Positions 40,067 through 49,134 of a stretch of DNA of 64,000 nucleotides are shown here, one piece after another. The stretch's first letter is position 1. Each line of letters starts with the position of its first letter. Position numbers and translations under genes: made by a program. The notes below the pieces were generated by a model. It saw only the letters and a list, made by a program, of their open reading frames with translations, did no database searches and was not told where the DNA came from. Origin of the DNA: Succinivibrio dextrinosolvens (GTDB lineage: Bacteria; Pseudomonadota; Gammaproteobacteria; Enterobacterales; Succinivibrionaceae); contig NZ_CP047056.1 of assembly GCF_011065405.1 (NCBI RefSeq), positions 456,747 through 520,746 of the forward strand, read 5' to 3'.

Positions 40067-40705
40067 TTATTTCTTTCCTACTGCGGTAAAACGTTTACCT
40101 ACAAATTTTTTGTTTTCAATTTCATCGGCTAAAGCCAAAGCGTAGTCAGCGTAGGAAATATAGCTCTCTCCTTCAGAATTCAGAATAAATTCTTCACCGC
40201 CAAGAGTATAGCTACCAGTGTACCTGCCTTCAGGATCGAATACAGCTGCAGGACTGAAGAATGTCCAGGCAACATCTGATCTTGTTCTTAAATAAGCAAG
40301 TTCCTCTACCTGAGATGTTGCGATTTCAAGGTACTCCTTTGGAAACTCTGGAGTCTGGTAAAGCTGTACAGTGTGTTCTTTATTAACATACAAAGAGCCA
40401 GCTCCGCCCACAACAATTAGTCTGGTATCGGTTCCTTTTAGTAGGTCACATAGCTTTGCTGTATATTCTTTATGTAGAGGAAGAGTTTCTGATGTCCAGG
40501 TGCCAAAACAGTTTACAACAGCATCAAAACCATTCAAATCATCGGAAGATAAAGAAGCGATATCCTTTACAACCACATTAACTTTCGGATTGGTAACAGT
40601 ACCTTCTCTTCTTACAAAAGCAGTAACCTCGAAACCTTTCTTTAAGCATTCATTTAGAACTAAAGAACCAGTTTTACCATTTGCAGCAATTATAGCAACT
40701 TTCAT
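40067..40705 (-). CDS. NAD(P)-binding oxidoreductase, YwnB-like
   Basis: 212 aa from the ATG at 40705, which follows AGAGG; the frame extends 17 codons upstream into the operator and is not used. Rossmann opening MKVAIIAANGKTG (G-x-x-G-x-x-G-like), then VVVGGAGSLYV and a TFFSPAAVFDPEGRYTG segment typical of atypical SDR proteins such as B. subtilis YwnB. Substrate unknown. It is divergent from an Rrf2-type regulator, the same pairing as ywnA-ywnB, and an operator-like palindrome overlaps its promoter. Confidence 0.8.
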   Translation of the reverse strand: MKVAIIAANGKTGSLVLNECLKKGFEVTAFVRREGTVTNPKVNVVVKDIASLSSDDLNGFDAVVNCFGTWTSETLPLHKEYTAKLCDLLKGTDTRLIVVGGAGSLYVNKEHTVQLYQTPEFPKEYLEIATSQVEELAYLRTRSDVAWTFFSPAAVFDPEGRYTGSYTLGGEEFILNSEGESYISYADYALALADEIENKKFVGKRFTAVGKK

Positions 40706-40719
40706 AATAACCTCTTTTA

Positions 40720-40740
40720 TTGTAACAACGATTGTTACAA
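40720..40740. promoter_or_regulatory. operator 1 of the Rrf2/YwnB pair
   Basis: TTGTAAC and GTTACAA are perfect inverted arms separated by 7 bases, 15 bases before the YwnB-like start. Confidence 0.7.
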
Positions 40741-40865
40741 TAAATAATATTATCAATATTTATAATTGTCAAATATATTAATCCGCTTTTATATCTAATT
40801 TAATGTATTTAAAATAAATTAATATATATATTCGTATAATTCACCCTAAATAAGATCATATGTAT

Positions 40866-40886
40866 TTGTAACTTTAATAATTACAT
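40866..40886. promoter_or_regulatory. operator 2 of the Rrf2/YwnB pair
   Basis: TTGTAAC, 7 bases, then ATTACA repeats the arms and spacing of the 40720 site with one or two mismatches; 31 bases before the regulator start, so autoregulation is likely. Confidence 0.6.
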
Positions 40887-40916
40887 ATATAATATTAAGT
40901 ATATTCAGGAGGAGTT

Positions 40917-41366
40917 ATGCATTTTTCAACAAGATTTACTGTTGCTGTACACACACTACTTTGTATTGAGTATTTCAAGGATGAAAAAAATACTTCAGAA
41001 TTTATAGCCTCCTCTGTGGGAGTAAATCCAGTAGTAATTAGAAGAGTTCTTGGCCAGTTAAAAAAAGCAGGATTCATTTCAACAGATTCTCCTAAAAGCG
41101 GAGCAAAGCTGGCTAAAGCTCTATCTTCTATAAATCTTTATGAGGTTTTCTGCGCCGTAGAAGACGAGAGAAGTCTGTTTACATTCCACGATAATCCTGA
41201 ACCAAAGTGTCCCGTTGGAGCACATATTCATGATGCACTTGATCTTGTTCTTTTTGATCTTGATGAAACACTCAAGAACAGATTGTCCTCTTACAAACTA
41301 TCAGACCTAATGACTTCGCTGAATTTCTCGATCAAAAAAGAAAAAAATCAAAAGATAAAAGAATAA
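40917..41366 (+). CDS. Rrf2-family transcriptional regulator, YwnA-like
   Basis: 149 aa. The N-terminal winged helix shows the Rrf2 pattern (TRFTVAVHTLLCIEY, then NPVVIRRVLGQLKKAGFI). The three clustered Cys of Fe-S Rrf2 proteins (IscR, NsrR) are absent; only scattered Cys are present, as in YwnA. It probably represses the divergent oxidoreductase gene and itself through the two TTGTAAC sites. GGAGG lies just before the ATG. Confidence 0.85.
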   Translation: MHFSTRFTVAVHTLLCIEYFKDEKNTSEFIASSVGVNPVVIRRVLGQLKKAGFISTDSPKSGAKLAKALSSINLYEVFCAVEDERSLFTFHDNPEPKCPVGAHIHDALDLVLFDLDETLKNRLSSYKLSDLMTSLNFSIKKEKNQKIKE

Positions 41367-41369
41367 TAA

Positions 41370-41408
41370 AAAACTCCTGTATGCCGGTATATAAGGTATC
41401 GAGTTTTT
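41370..41408 (+). terminator. terminator after the Rrf2 gene
   Basis: AAAAACTC pairs with GAGTTTTT across a 23-base loop that can fold further. Confidence 0.55.
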
Positions 41409-41486
41409 AGCCAATAAAAAAAATGGCACTACGACAGATTCAAGATAGCTCCCACTTTTTTTAGCAAATCTTCTTTATAAAACAGA

Positions 41487-41564
41487 CATTGGTCAGTAAA
41501 ATTTTTGAATAAAACTTTAGTAGTAACTGAATGATGTTTTATTCGAAAATTTTACCGATCAATG
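41487..41564. repeat. 29-bp inverted repeat, 20-base loop
   Basis: The arms 41487-41515 and 41536-41564 match at 26 of 29 positions; the differences could be G-U pairs on one strand or the other. It lies in the gene-free 286 bases between the Rrf2 gene and the sugar-binding protein gene. No coding content is convincing. It may be a small mobile repeat (MITE-like), a long terminator or part of a small RNA. Confidence 0.7.
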
Positions 41565-41591
41565 CGAGCCCTACTGCCAATGCTATAGGTG

Positions 41592-41634
41592 ATAAAAAAA
41601 ACGGACCTGAAGCTCACAACAGATCCGTTTTTTC
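41592..41634. terminator. terminator of the ChvE-like gene
   Basis: AAAAAACGGA pairs with TCCGTTTTTT over an 18-base loop; A and T runs on both sides make it bidirectional. Confidence 0.75.
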
Positions 41635-41652
41635 GAAAGTTCAACTCACATT

Positions 41653-42741
41653 TCAATCTAGATTTTTTTCATCAATAAGCCCAGAATCAACAAATACTTT
41701 CTTGTAGTTTGATTTATCCACAACGGTAACCTCACACATAAAAGTTTTTTCTAGTATTTTTCCATTGTTGTAAGTTTCTATATCATTGATTTCTACATCC
41801 TGATGTTTAATAAGCTGATTAGTCATTCTAATCACTCGATCACAAAGAATATTTGCATCTTTAAAAATTGTCATGCCAAGAAGTCCTTTGTGAATATTCT
41901 TAACAGCTTCAAGTTCTCCATCCTGTCCTGTTATTACAGGAATATTTTTCTCAGTAAAGCCTGCATTTTCAAAAGCACGAATAATTCCGTTTCCAATTGA
42001 GTCATTTGGAGATAACACAGCATCTATTCGGCTACCTTTTGATCCTCCAGGAAGATATCCCTGACTGTTTATAAGCGATTCCATTCTTTTCATGGCAATT
42101 TCTCGATCCCATCCTTGGGTTGCGCATTTATCAATGGATTTTTCACCCGATTTTACAATTAGAGTTCCATTTTGAATATAAGGATTCAAAACTGACATTG
42201 CGCCTTTCCAGAAGAAATTGGTATTGTTATCATCAAGTGAACCTGTGAAGAGTTCAATATATTTGTTTTCGCTTGTGTTCTGAAGATTTAGCTTTTTTTC
42301 AATAAAATGGCCTTGAGCTAAACCTACAGCATAATTGTCAAATGTAACATAATATTCAGCTGCATCTGTATTCATGATCAGATGGTCATATGAGATAACA
42401 GGTATATGCTTTTTTTTCGCTTCCTTAAGTACTTCTGAAAAACTATCACCGTCTATTGCAGAAATAATCAAAACCTTACAGCCGGAATTTATCATTCTAC
42501 CAACCTGTCTAACCTGAAGATCGGCATCATTATCTCCACCAAAATAAAGCTCAACATCATACCCCTCTTTTTTTAAAAGGTTTGACAGATGAAATCCTTC
42601 TTTATACCAACGTTCCTGATTTTGAGTTGGAAAAGCGATTCCAATCTTTTCAGCTGCAACGGCAATTGAGCAAAAAAACAGATTTGTAAAAACAGAAATA
42701 GCACATACAAAGAATTTTAAATTTTTTCTGATAGTTAACAT
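41653..42741 (-). CDS. periplasmic sugar-binding protein, XylF/ChvE-like
   Basis: 362 aa. Signal peptide to about residue 29 (SIAVAAEK), then a type I periplasmic binding fold with GIAFPTQNQERW at the start, VISYDHLIM and ITGQDGE, as in XylF and ChvE (pentose/multiple-sugar binding). No ATPase or permease of this importer type is nearby, so the protein is an orphan here; it could feed a distant transporter or act in sensing. No regulon palindrome lies before it. CGGAG precedes the ATG. Confidence 0.85.
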   Translation of the reverse strand: MLTIRKNLKFFVCAISVFTNLFFCSIAVAAEKIGIAFPTQNQERWYKEGFHLSNLLKKEGYDVELYFGGDNDADLQVRQVGRMINSGCKVLIISAIDGDSFSEVLKEAKKKHIPVISYDHLIMNTDAAEYYVTFDNYAVGLAQGHFIEKKLNLQNTSENKYIELFTGSLDDNNTNFFWKGAMSVLNPYIQNGTLIVKSGEKSIDKCATQGWDREIAMKRMESLINSQGYLPGGSKGSRIDAVLSPNDSIGNGIIRAFENAGFTEKNIPVITGQDGELEAVKNIHKGLLGMTIFKDANILCDRVIRMTNQLIKHQDVEINDIETYNNGKILEKTFMCEVTVVDKSNYKKVFVDSGLIDEKNLD

Positions 42742-43110
42742 AAATACTCCGATAAAAGAAACTCTAATTAAATATCTAAGTTACTAATATGAAGAATATT
42801 TTTATCTCATATACCTTAAAGTTTAGTAAAAAGTAAACAAATAGGATATAAATCAAGTTTAGTATTAGCCAACTTTTTATCAAATATTCTATAAGGATAC
42901 AAAAAACACATCATAAGTAGACGATTTTGTAGAACAAACAAAATATCAACTATACAGACAGCAAACTCCAAAGTGGTATAACTGTCAGTTAAAACGAAAA
43001 AAAATTCCGAGGATAGATAAAAGAATGTACAAAAGGAAATATTACACTGCAAATTCAGTCAAATATCTATCACTCGGACAAGAACTATGAAGAGTCACTA
43101 TTAAACAAAA
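42742..43110. other. intergenic stretch without a gene
   Basis: 369 AT-rich bases between the ChvE-like gene and manA. No hairpin, operator copy or credible small gene seen; it must contain the promoter of the ChvE-like gene. Confidence 0.4.
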
Positions 43111-44295
43111 CTACAATTCAGATGAAGCTCTGAACAGCCTTACATGGGTTCTAGCAATAAATTCTCCTGTTTCCCCTGGTTTCTGAAAAAATGCATCAGG
43201 AGCCTTAGAAAAAGACAGACAGCCGGTCTGTTCAAGCTCACCTGAAAACAGAAGCCAAATGCAAGGACCTTTTTCAAGAGGAGCTGACAGTTTTTCACCG
43301 GCTTTAAGCTGATATTCTCTTAATATAAAATCCTTAACCGGCACACGATACTCTAGACAGTTTTCTGAAACACTTGAAGGTTTAACCGTTGAAGGGTCAA
43401 TTGTATTGAATTCTGTAATCTTAAGAAGCTCGGCCACATCCACATGTTTAACAGTCAAACCGCCTCTGACTACGTTATCCGAATTAGCCATAAGCTCAAT
43501 ATTCTGTCCTTCAAGATAAGCATGAGGTACACCGCTACCCTGGAAAACGACATCCCCTGTTTTTACATACATAAGATTCATAATAAGCGTCATGATAAGT
43601 CCAGCATCAAAAGAACGCTTATCTTCTTCACATTGAACTGCTGCGCGCATAAACCAATAGAAGTTATCCGTTTTCGAAAGACTGTAATTGACATAATCTG
43701 AATACAGTCTCATGAATAAGGGACGCAATTTCTCCTCTAATAGAGACTTGTCCTGAAGAAATATAAATTCAACAAAATCCTTTAAAGACTTTTCTTCGTA
43801 TAGTCTGGCAAAGTAATCAAGTTCAGAGAACTTCTTCAGATCACTTAATGCGTTATCTCTTTGTCTGAAACCGTGTAACAGATAAAAATCAGATAAAGCC
43901 AGCATAAGCTCTGGTTTATGGTTATCATCCTTATAGTTTCTTAAAGCAGGATCTATTGAAAGAGATTCTTCTCTCTTATATCCTTCTTCTGCCTGTTCTT
44001 TTGAAGGATGAACCTGTATAGACAAAGGAGCACGTACATCAAGGATCTTCAATAAAAAAGGTAGTCTGCCACCATATTTACGACACACTGGTTCTCCAAG
44101 ATTCTCTAAAGGATTGTCTGATATAACCTGATCTAGGAAAGATCCATCATCAAGGACAGATGGACCTGCCTTATGATCACCAAACCACACCTCAGCAAAA
44201 GGAGTTTTTCCATCAAAGCTTTTTCCCAGAAGCATAGGGATATAGCCGTAACCGCCCCAGGCATAATTTTTTACTGAACCCTCAATTTTTAACAT
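43111..44295 (-). CDS. manA: mannose-6-phosphate isomerase, class I
   Basis: 394 aa from the ATG at 44295, which aligns its MLKIEGSVKNYAWGG with the family start; a GTG three codons earlier is less likely. Zinc-site motifs are visible in SIQVHPSKEQA, the E of KPELMLALSDF and the GSGVPHAYLEGQNIELMANSDNVVRGG segment. It converts mannose-6-phosphate to fructose-6-phosphate, the last step of the mannan pathway here. Two regulon operators lie upstream. Confidence 0.94.
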   Translation of the reverse strand: MLKIEGSVKNYAWGGYGYIPMLLGKSFDGKTPFAEVWFGDHKAGPSVLDDGSFLDQVISDNPLENLGEPVCRKYGGRLPFLLKILDVRAPLSIQVHPSKEQAEEGYKREESLSIDPALRNYKDDNHKPELMLALSDFYLLHGFRQRDNALSDLKKFSELDYFARLYEEKSLKDFVEFIFLQDKSLLEEKLRPLFMRLYSDYVNYSLSKTDNFYWFMRAAVQCEEDKRSFDAGLIMTLIMNLMYVKTGDVVFQGSGVPHAYLEGQNIELMANSDNVVRGGLTVKHVDVAELLKITEFNTIDPSTVKPSSVSENCLEYRVPVKDFILREYQLKAGEKLSAPLEKGPCIWLLFSGELEQTGCLSFSKAPDAFFQKPGETGEFIARTHVRLFRASSEL

Positions 44296-44337
44296 CTCAA
44301 ACACAATCCTAACTGAAATAAAATGAACCTTTTACAT

Positions 44338-44353
44338 TACGTAACGTTATCTA
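44338..44353. promoter_or_regulatory. mannan-regulon operator, manA
   Basis: TACGTAACGTTATCTA keeps the GTAACGTTA core; 43 bases before the manA start. Confidence 0.6.
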
Positions 44354-44414
44354 TATATTATTTTTATTTAATATTTTGATTTTGAAATATTTTATTTAAA
44401 AATATTATGAATAT

Positions 44415-44430
44415 ATAATAACGTTACGAT
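44415..44430. promoter_or_regulatory. mannan-regulon operator, manA distal / porin 3' side
   Basis: ATAATAACGTTACGAT: 14 of 16 match; 77 bases from the 44338 site, between the porin stop and manA. Confidence 0.7.
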
Positions 44431-44447
44431 TTTTATTTAAAACTCAA

Positions 44448-45782
44448 TTAGAAGTAAGCCTGAGCCTGAATACCAACAATCCAGGTTGAAGTATCTAGCA
44501 GGTTAGCTTTAGAGGTAGTGGTGTAAATACCATTACCGCGGAACAGCCCGTCGTCAGCAGCCTTTCTGTTCCATCTGCCGTAAGTTACATAAGGTTGAAT
44601 TGATGGAGAACCCCAGATGCCCTGGCCTAACTGGAATGTAGGAGCAAAGGTCAGCTTAATGCAGTCATAGTTGCCTTTTTTTCCTTTTTTATTCTCAACA
44701 TTCTTACCATTATAGTTAGCATGTTCGTAAGCAATCTCAAACTGCAGATTTACATGAGGACTTACCTGGTAGGAAGGGCGGACTGAGGCTGCAATAAAGT
44801 CTCTATTTGCAGCCTGATCATAGTGATCGTGCTGCAGGAATAGCATTGATAGAACACTCAGATCTTTACTGATATTCCATGCTCCATCAATTGCAAAACG
44901 ATTAAAATACTGCCCCTTGTCTACACCATAGTGTGCACCTGCAAGCTTAGGTGCAGCACCGGCATTCTTTCCATGCTGAACAATAATCTTTGAGAAACCT
45001 TCGCCAAACCATAGGAATCCTGGAGTATTGTAAACAAGAGCAGTCTGGAAACCAGTTTTCGCTTTATTATCTTCTATGGCTTTCTTTTCATCAGAGTTTG
45101 TTACCTGTCTGAAATAGAAATCGAGACCGGTATCAGCTATACCATGAAGCCAGGTTGTGATTCCTGTTGCTGTTGGAGCGCCTTTCTTATTTGTAACACC
45201 AGCATCATTAGGAGTCTTAGGTTCATTATCTGTATCAAAAGAAATAATATTCAAATCCCACTTGGCAAAAGAGATGTCCATATTCTGGAAACCTCCGCCT
45301 ACACCATAATCTTCAACATAACCGGTATCATATGAACCAGTGAAAATTGAACCAGCAGCATCCTTGGTCTTACCGCCCCAGAATTCAGTTGAAGGATTCC
45401 AGTCAAAACCACCTAAGTAAACAACTGCGCGTCTGAAGCCACCACCTGCATTTTTATTTACATCCCAGTCATCATTATCATAGTTCTCATGAGAGAAAAT
45501 CATCTCAGCACGAGCATATACGCCATCATCACCTGTATAAGTAACAGTTGGATTGATCTGTACCTTATGTACTGCCTCATTGCCAAATGCATGGAAATAG
45601 CCATCTTCATTTATACCGATCAGGCCATGACCACCACGGCGAAGTCCGTCATCAGCCACCCAGTTAGTACCAGACTTAATCATTCCATGAACAGCAACAG
45701 TTGTATCAGATGCATTTGCTGAATATGACATAGATATTGTTGCGATAGCTACAGCAGCAGCAAGTTTATTGATTTTTTTCAT
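44448..45782 (-). CDS. maltoporin-like (LamB family) carbohydrate porin
   Basis: 444 aa. Signal peptide to about residue 24 (SYSANAS). The mature protein has the alternating pattern of an 18-strand outer-membrane barrel, a LamB-type opening (VHGMIKSGTNW), FWGGKTKDAAG and a C-terminal aromatic residue (AQAYF). It would let manno-oligosaccharides cross the outer membrane. Expression is probably under the mannan regulator: an operator with one mismatch lies 18 bases upstream and another at 45923. Confidence 0.88.
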   Translation of the reverse strand: MKKINKLAAAVAIATISMSYSANASDTTVAVHGMIKSGTNWVADDGLRRGGHGLIGINEDGYFHAFGNEAVHKVQINPTVTYTGDDGVYARAEMIFSHENYDNDDWDVNKNAGGGFRRAVVYLGGFDWNPSTEFWGGKTKDAAGSIFTGSYDTGYVEDYGVGGGFQNMDISFAKWDLNIISFDTDNEPKTPNDAGVTNKKGAPTATGITTWLHGIADTGLDFYFRQVTNSDEKKAIEDNKAKTGFQTALVYNTPGFLWFGEGFSKIIVQHGKNAGAAPKLAGAHYGVDKGQYFNRFAIDGAWNISKDLSVLSMLFLQHDHYDQAANRDFIAASVRPSYQVSPHVNLQFEIAYEHANYNGKNVENKKGKKGNYDCIKLTFAPTFQLGQGIWGSPSIQPYVTYGRWNRKAADDGLFRGNGIYTTTSKANLLDTSTWIVGIQAQAYF

Positions 45783-45799
45783 AATAACAACCTATAAAA

Positions 45800-45815
45800 A
45801 TCGTATCGTTACGAT
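45800..45815. promoter_or_regulatory. mannan-regulon operator, porin proximal
   Basis: ATCGTATCGTTACGAT: 15 of 16 match the palindrome. Confidence 0.8.
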
Positions 45816-45922
45816 ATGAATGTAAAAAAAATTTAAAACTCAACAATATACGCACACATTGCATAATTAAGCTAATTACTATGCATTATTGTTTCGTTCA
45901 TTTTAAGTATATGCATTTATAA

Positions 45923-45938
45923 ATGTTAACGTTACGAT
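45923..45938. promoter_or_regulatory. mannan-regulon operator, porin distal
   Basis: ATGTTAACGTTACGAT: 14 of 16 match, 123 bases from the proximal site. The rest of the gap to 46144 is AT-rich with nothing else recognised. Confidence 0.75.
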
Positions 45939-46144
45939 TATTATTTATAAATATGATACAGATCAAAAATTTCTCTATTAAATGGTTTGATATTAGTCTA
46001 ATTTATTGTTTTTTTTAGATGTTTTTTTATATATAATCTTTTAAATAATATCGAAAATTAATAAAGAAAAGCTTCCTTCTACAAACCTCATAATAAGATA
46101 TATAAAAGGAAGAATGTTAGGAGGGACAGGATGTTTACTATTAT

Positions 46145-46822
46145 TTATCGGTTTAGACTTTCTTCTAAGATTGCGCCTACAGTATCACAGTCCAAATCAT
46201 TGCCCTTTCTGCATGACTTTAAAAGCTCCCCAATGTTTGATCTGGATGTTTTTTGTGAAGGATTATTTGAAGATAATTCCTCTTTATGTATTGCATCAGT
46301 CTTAATGCGTTTACTATTATTACTTTCTTCAGCTGCATCTCTTGAGTTTTCTGAAATAAGGTTATCAGAGGTGTTTGAATAAATAATTCCACTTTTTGCT
46401 ACTTCTGTATATTTAGCATTACTCTTGTCTCTTCGATACTTTCCTAGCAGACTTACCCCCTGCTCACAGGAGATATTATTTACAATCTGATTGTTTTTTT
46501 GCTTACTGTTTATCTCTAGAAGATCTGGATCTTGAATATCTATAGTCAAAGGAAACTTTTTATAATTTTGAGCAATACATTCAAGCGATTTTTCTTTTAG
46601 AGTGCAATTACCATAGAATCGACAGAATTCATCTTTAAAAGGACGATTAACTACAATAGAAATATTAAGCTTACTGTCAACTCTGATTTCTCCTGTTGAA
46701 TTTGCGAGTCCAGTTGAGAAAAGGCCTTCTTTAAATTCCTCACCTGAAGAAACAGAACAAAAGGAATATAAAAGCCAAGTTAGAACAAGATACTTTAATT
46801 TAAGCAATAAATTATTCATCAC
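46145..46822 (-). CDS. secreted hypothetical protein of the mannan locus
   Basis: 225 aa, not recognised. Signal peptide to about residue 27 (YSFCSVSSGEE). Residues 35-120 look like a small beta domain with two Cys pairs; 130-195 is a Ser/Asn/Lys-rich, probably disordered linker; the end LLKSCRKGNDLDCDTVGAILE resembles a single Cys-containing Sel1-type repeat. It stands between the porin and GH130 genes in the same direction, without a regulon operator of its own. A periplasmic role in glycan use is possible but unproven. Confidence 0.65.
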   Translation of the reverse strand: MMNNLLLKLKYLVLTWLLYSFCSVSSGEEFKEGLFSTGLANSTGEIRVDSKLNISIVVNRPFKDEFCRFYGNCTLKEKSLECIAQNYKKFPLTIDIQDPDLLEINSKQKNNQIVNNISCEQGVSLLGKYRRDKSNAKYTEVAKSGIIYSNTSDNLISENSRDAAEESNNSKRIKTDAIHKEELSSNNPSQKTSRSNIGELLKSCRKGNDLDCDTVGAILEESLNR

Positions 46823-46891
46823 ACATTCCTTTATAAGTATTCTTAAAAAATCATCCCCAACAATCTAAAATATTTGAGAAACTTCTGTTCA

Positions 46892-46927
46892 GAAAAACTG
46901 ACAGAGAACACATGAAAACTCTGTCAG
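46892..46927 (-). terminator. terminator of the GH130-manB operon
   Basis: On the minus strand CTGACAGAG, a 12-base loop and CTCTGTCAG are followed by TTTTT. Confidence 0.85.
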
Positions 46928-46944
46928 CTTTAAGTCAGATAGTT

Positions 46945-48111
46945 CTATAGCTCAAGATTTCTATTAATGAGCTCAATTCTCTGTTTTACACATGCACTTG
47001 AGAATAAAGGATCTGAAGGAGTATTCAGCACATAATCAACAAGGCGGTCAATGCTTGAGGTTAAAACATGACAGCGAGTATCTGATGATGCATAATAAAT
47101 AAAGACCTCGTTATTCTCGTTTACAACCGCACCATTTGAGAAAACCACATTAGACACATCGCCTATGCGTTCTTCCCCCTGAGGTGCAAGAAAGTAGCCA
47201 GAAGGAGAGGCAATAACCTTTCTTGGATCATCTAATGCCGTCATAAAACAGTACAGTACATAGCGGAGACCAGCTGCGGTGTTACGAACACCATGAGCAA
47301 TATTCAGCCAACCTTTATCTGTTTTAATAGGCGCTGGTCCCATTCCATTTTTAGATTCCTTGATAGTATGATAGAGTTTAGGATCGATCAGAAATTCCTG
47401 CTCAAGTACAGCATGCTCCATCGAATCAGCAAAGCCCATTCCTATACCTCCACCAGAACCAGCTTCAATAAAGCTATCCTGTGGTCTGGTATAGAAAGCA
47501 TACTTTCCGTTTATAAATTCAGGATGAAGAACAACATTTCTCTGCTGAGCAGCATTTGTTTTAAGATCATCCAAACGCTCCCAGGTCTTAAGATCTCTGG
47601 TTCTGACAATTCCGCACTGAGCAACAGCTGAAGATTCATCACCTTTTTTAGCAGCAGGATCCTTACGTTCTGCACAGAAAAGTCCGTAGATGAAACCATC
47701 CTCATGTTTGACCAGTCTCATATCATAAACGTTGGTCTCAGGGTCATCTCCAACTGGGATTACACAAGGCTTCTCGTGGAACTTAAATCCGTCAATACCA
47801 TTATCAGATTCAGCAACAGCAAAGAATGACTTTCGATCATTGCCTTCCACGCGAGCTACTAGATAATATTTATGATTAAGATAGATTGCACCAGGATTTA
47901 ATACAGCATTAACACCAAGTCTTTCCATCAAGTAAGGATTTGTTTTCTCATTGAGATCATATCGCCAGTTAAGAGGAATATGCTCAGCAGTAAGTACAGG
48001 CTTCTCATAGCGCTCAAAAATGCCGTTACCAGGCAGGATAGGTCTGTTGTTATATACGGTATTGTGAATAAACTCTTTTTTAAGAGCTTCTAGTCTCTGT
48101 GAAAAATTCAT
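46945..48111 (-). CDS. GH130 mannosylglucose phosphorylase (GH130_1 type)
   Basis: 388 aa, the length of GH130_1 enzymes such as Bacteroides fragilis MGP. A five-bladed propeller is expected; the proposed general acid is Asp130 in VYDMRL, and phosphate contacts fall in the HGVRNTAAG segment. The enzyme phosphorolyses Man-beta-1,4-Glc to mannose-1-phosphate and glucose in the cytoplasm, saving ATP. Its substrate would be made by the AGE-family epimerase at 53309. It lies 2 bases after the second GH130 gene, with AGAGG before the ATG. Subfamily is by length and motif only. Confidence 0.85.
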   Translation of the reverse strand: MNFSQRLEALKKEFIHNTVYNNRPILPGNGIFERYEKPVLTAEHIPLNWRYDLNEKTNPYLMERLGVNAVLNPGAIYLNHKYYLVARVEGNDRKSFFAVAESDNGIDGFKFHEKPCVIPVGDDPETNVYDMRLVKHEDGFIYGLFCAERKDPAAKKGDESSAVAQCGIVRTRDLKTWERLDDLKTNAAQQRNVVLHPEFINGKYAFYTRPQDSFIEAGSGGGIGMGFADSMEHAVLEQEFLIDPKLYHTIKESKNGMGPAPIKTDKGWLNIAHGVRNTAAGLRYVLYCFMTALDDPRKVIASPSGYFLAPQGEERIGDVSNVVFSNGAVVNENNEVFIYYASSDTRCHVLTSSIDRLVDYVLNTPSDPLFSSACVKQRIELINRNLEL

Positions 48112-48113
48112 GC

Positions 48114-49106
48114 TTAAAACACCTCTGAGTTCTTCTTAAGCTCATCCATAACATTCTCTACTGTGGTAAATGCCAGAGCAGAATATGTATCAGAAGCACC
48201 GTAATAAATACAAATGCGATTTGTATCAGCATCAGCAAGAGCAGCGCAAGGGAAACATACGTTAGGAACAAAACCTCGTGTTTCGTAATCCTCCTCCGGA
48301 GTCAAAAGATAGTCTCTGGTTCTTAAAAGAACTTTCCATGGCTCATCCAAGTCAAGAAGAGCAGCGCCAAAGCTGTATACAAAACCATTACAGGTCCCTG
48401 ATACACCATGATAGAACATCAACCAGCCTTCAGAAGTCTCAATTGGAGCTGGACCTGCACCAATCTTAGTGCCCTGCCACCATCCAGAACCACCTTTGCC
48501 CATAACATGACGATGTTTGCCCCAGTATTCCATATCATTAGAATGACTTAAGAAAATATCGCCAAAAGGAGTATGACCTGAATCAGAAGGACGATTTAAC
48601 ATGACAAACTGACCGTTTATCTTGCGAGGGAAAAGGACTCCGTTGCGATTAAAAGGCACAGTTGCATTCTCTAGACGAGTAAAGTTTTCAAAATCCTTAG
48701 TCATACCTACGCCTAAGGTTGCCCCATGATCGTCTGTACACCAGGTTACATAGTAAGTATCTTCAATTTTAACGACACGAGGATCATAGGCGTATGAAGG
48801 CTGCCAGCTGTTCCCCAGCTTATCCTTCCAAACAATAGGATCCTCATTAAATTTCCAGTGAATTCCATCGTCGGAAAAACCTACATGAAGATGAGGTCTC
48901 CCATTTTTGTAATCACATCTAAATACGCCCTTAAACTTGCCATCCACGCTTACAACAGCAGAATTGTAAACACGTGCAGCAGCCTTAAAAGGATTCCAGG
49001 AAATAATAGGATTCTCAGTGTAACGCCAGATTATTTCATTTGATCCTGGCTTTCTATCCTGCCATGGAAGATTAGGAATTGACTGTCCAATAACCTTAAT
49101 ATTCAT
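48114..49106 (-). CDS. GH130 manno-oligosaccharide phosphorylase (GH130_2 type)
   Basis: 330 aa, shorter at the N-terminus than its neighbour, as expected for GH130_2 enzymes such as Ruminococcus albus RaMP2. Proposed general acid Asp108 in AYDPRV; phosphate region in [11 protein letters not shown]. It would remove mannose units from beta-1,4-manno-oligosaccharides as mannose-1-phosphate. GGAG precedes the ATG; it sits between manB (28-base gap) and the GH130_1 gene in one operon. Confidence 0.85.
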   Translation of the reverse strand: MNIKVIGQSIPNLPWQDRKPGSNEIIWRYTENPIISWNPFKAAARVYNSAVVSVDGKFKGVFRCDYKNGRPHLHVGFSDDGIHWKFNEDPIVWKDKLGNSWQPSYAYDPRVVKIEDTYYVTWCTDDHGATLGVGMTKDFENFTRLENATVPFNRNGVLFPRKINGQFVMLNRPSDSGHTPFGDIFLSHSNDMEYWGKHRHVMGKGGSGWWQGTKIGAGPAPIETSEGWLMFYHGVSGTCNGFVYSFGAALLDLDEPWKVLLRTRDYLLTPEEDYETRGFVPNVCFPCAALADADTNRICIYYGASDTYSALAFTTVENVMDELKKNSEVF

Positions 49107-49134
49107 ATCAGCTCCTTCAAAAAGATATTTTTAT

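Noticed and set aside
41570-41640. Membrane-like peptide on the minus strand ending at the inverted repeat
   Set aside because: Only about 20 codons are open and they overlap a terminator; too little to call a gene remnant.
42816-43052. 78-aa minus-strand ORF upstream of the ChvE-like gene
   Set aside because: AT-rich gap sequence without a ribosome site or recognisable motif.
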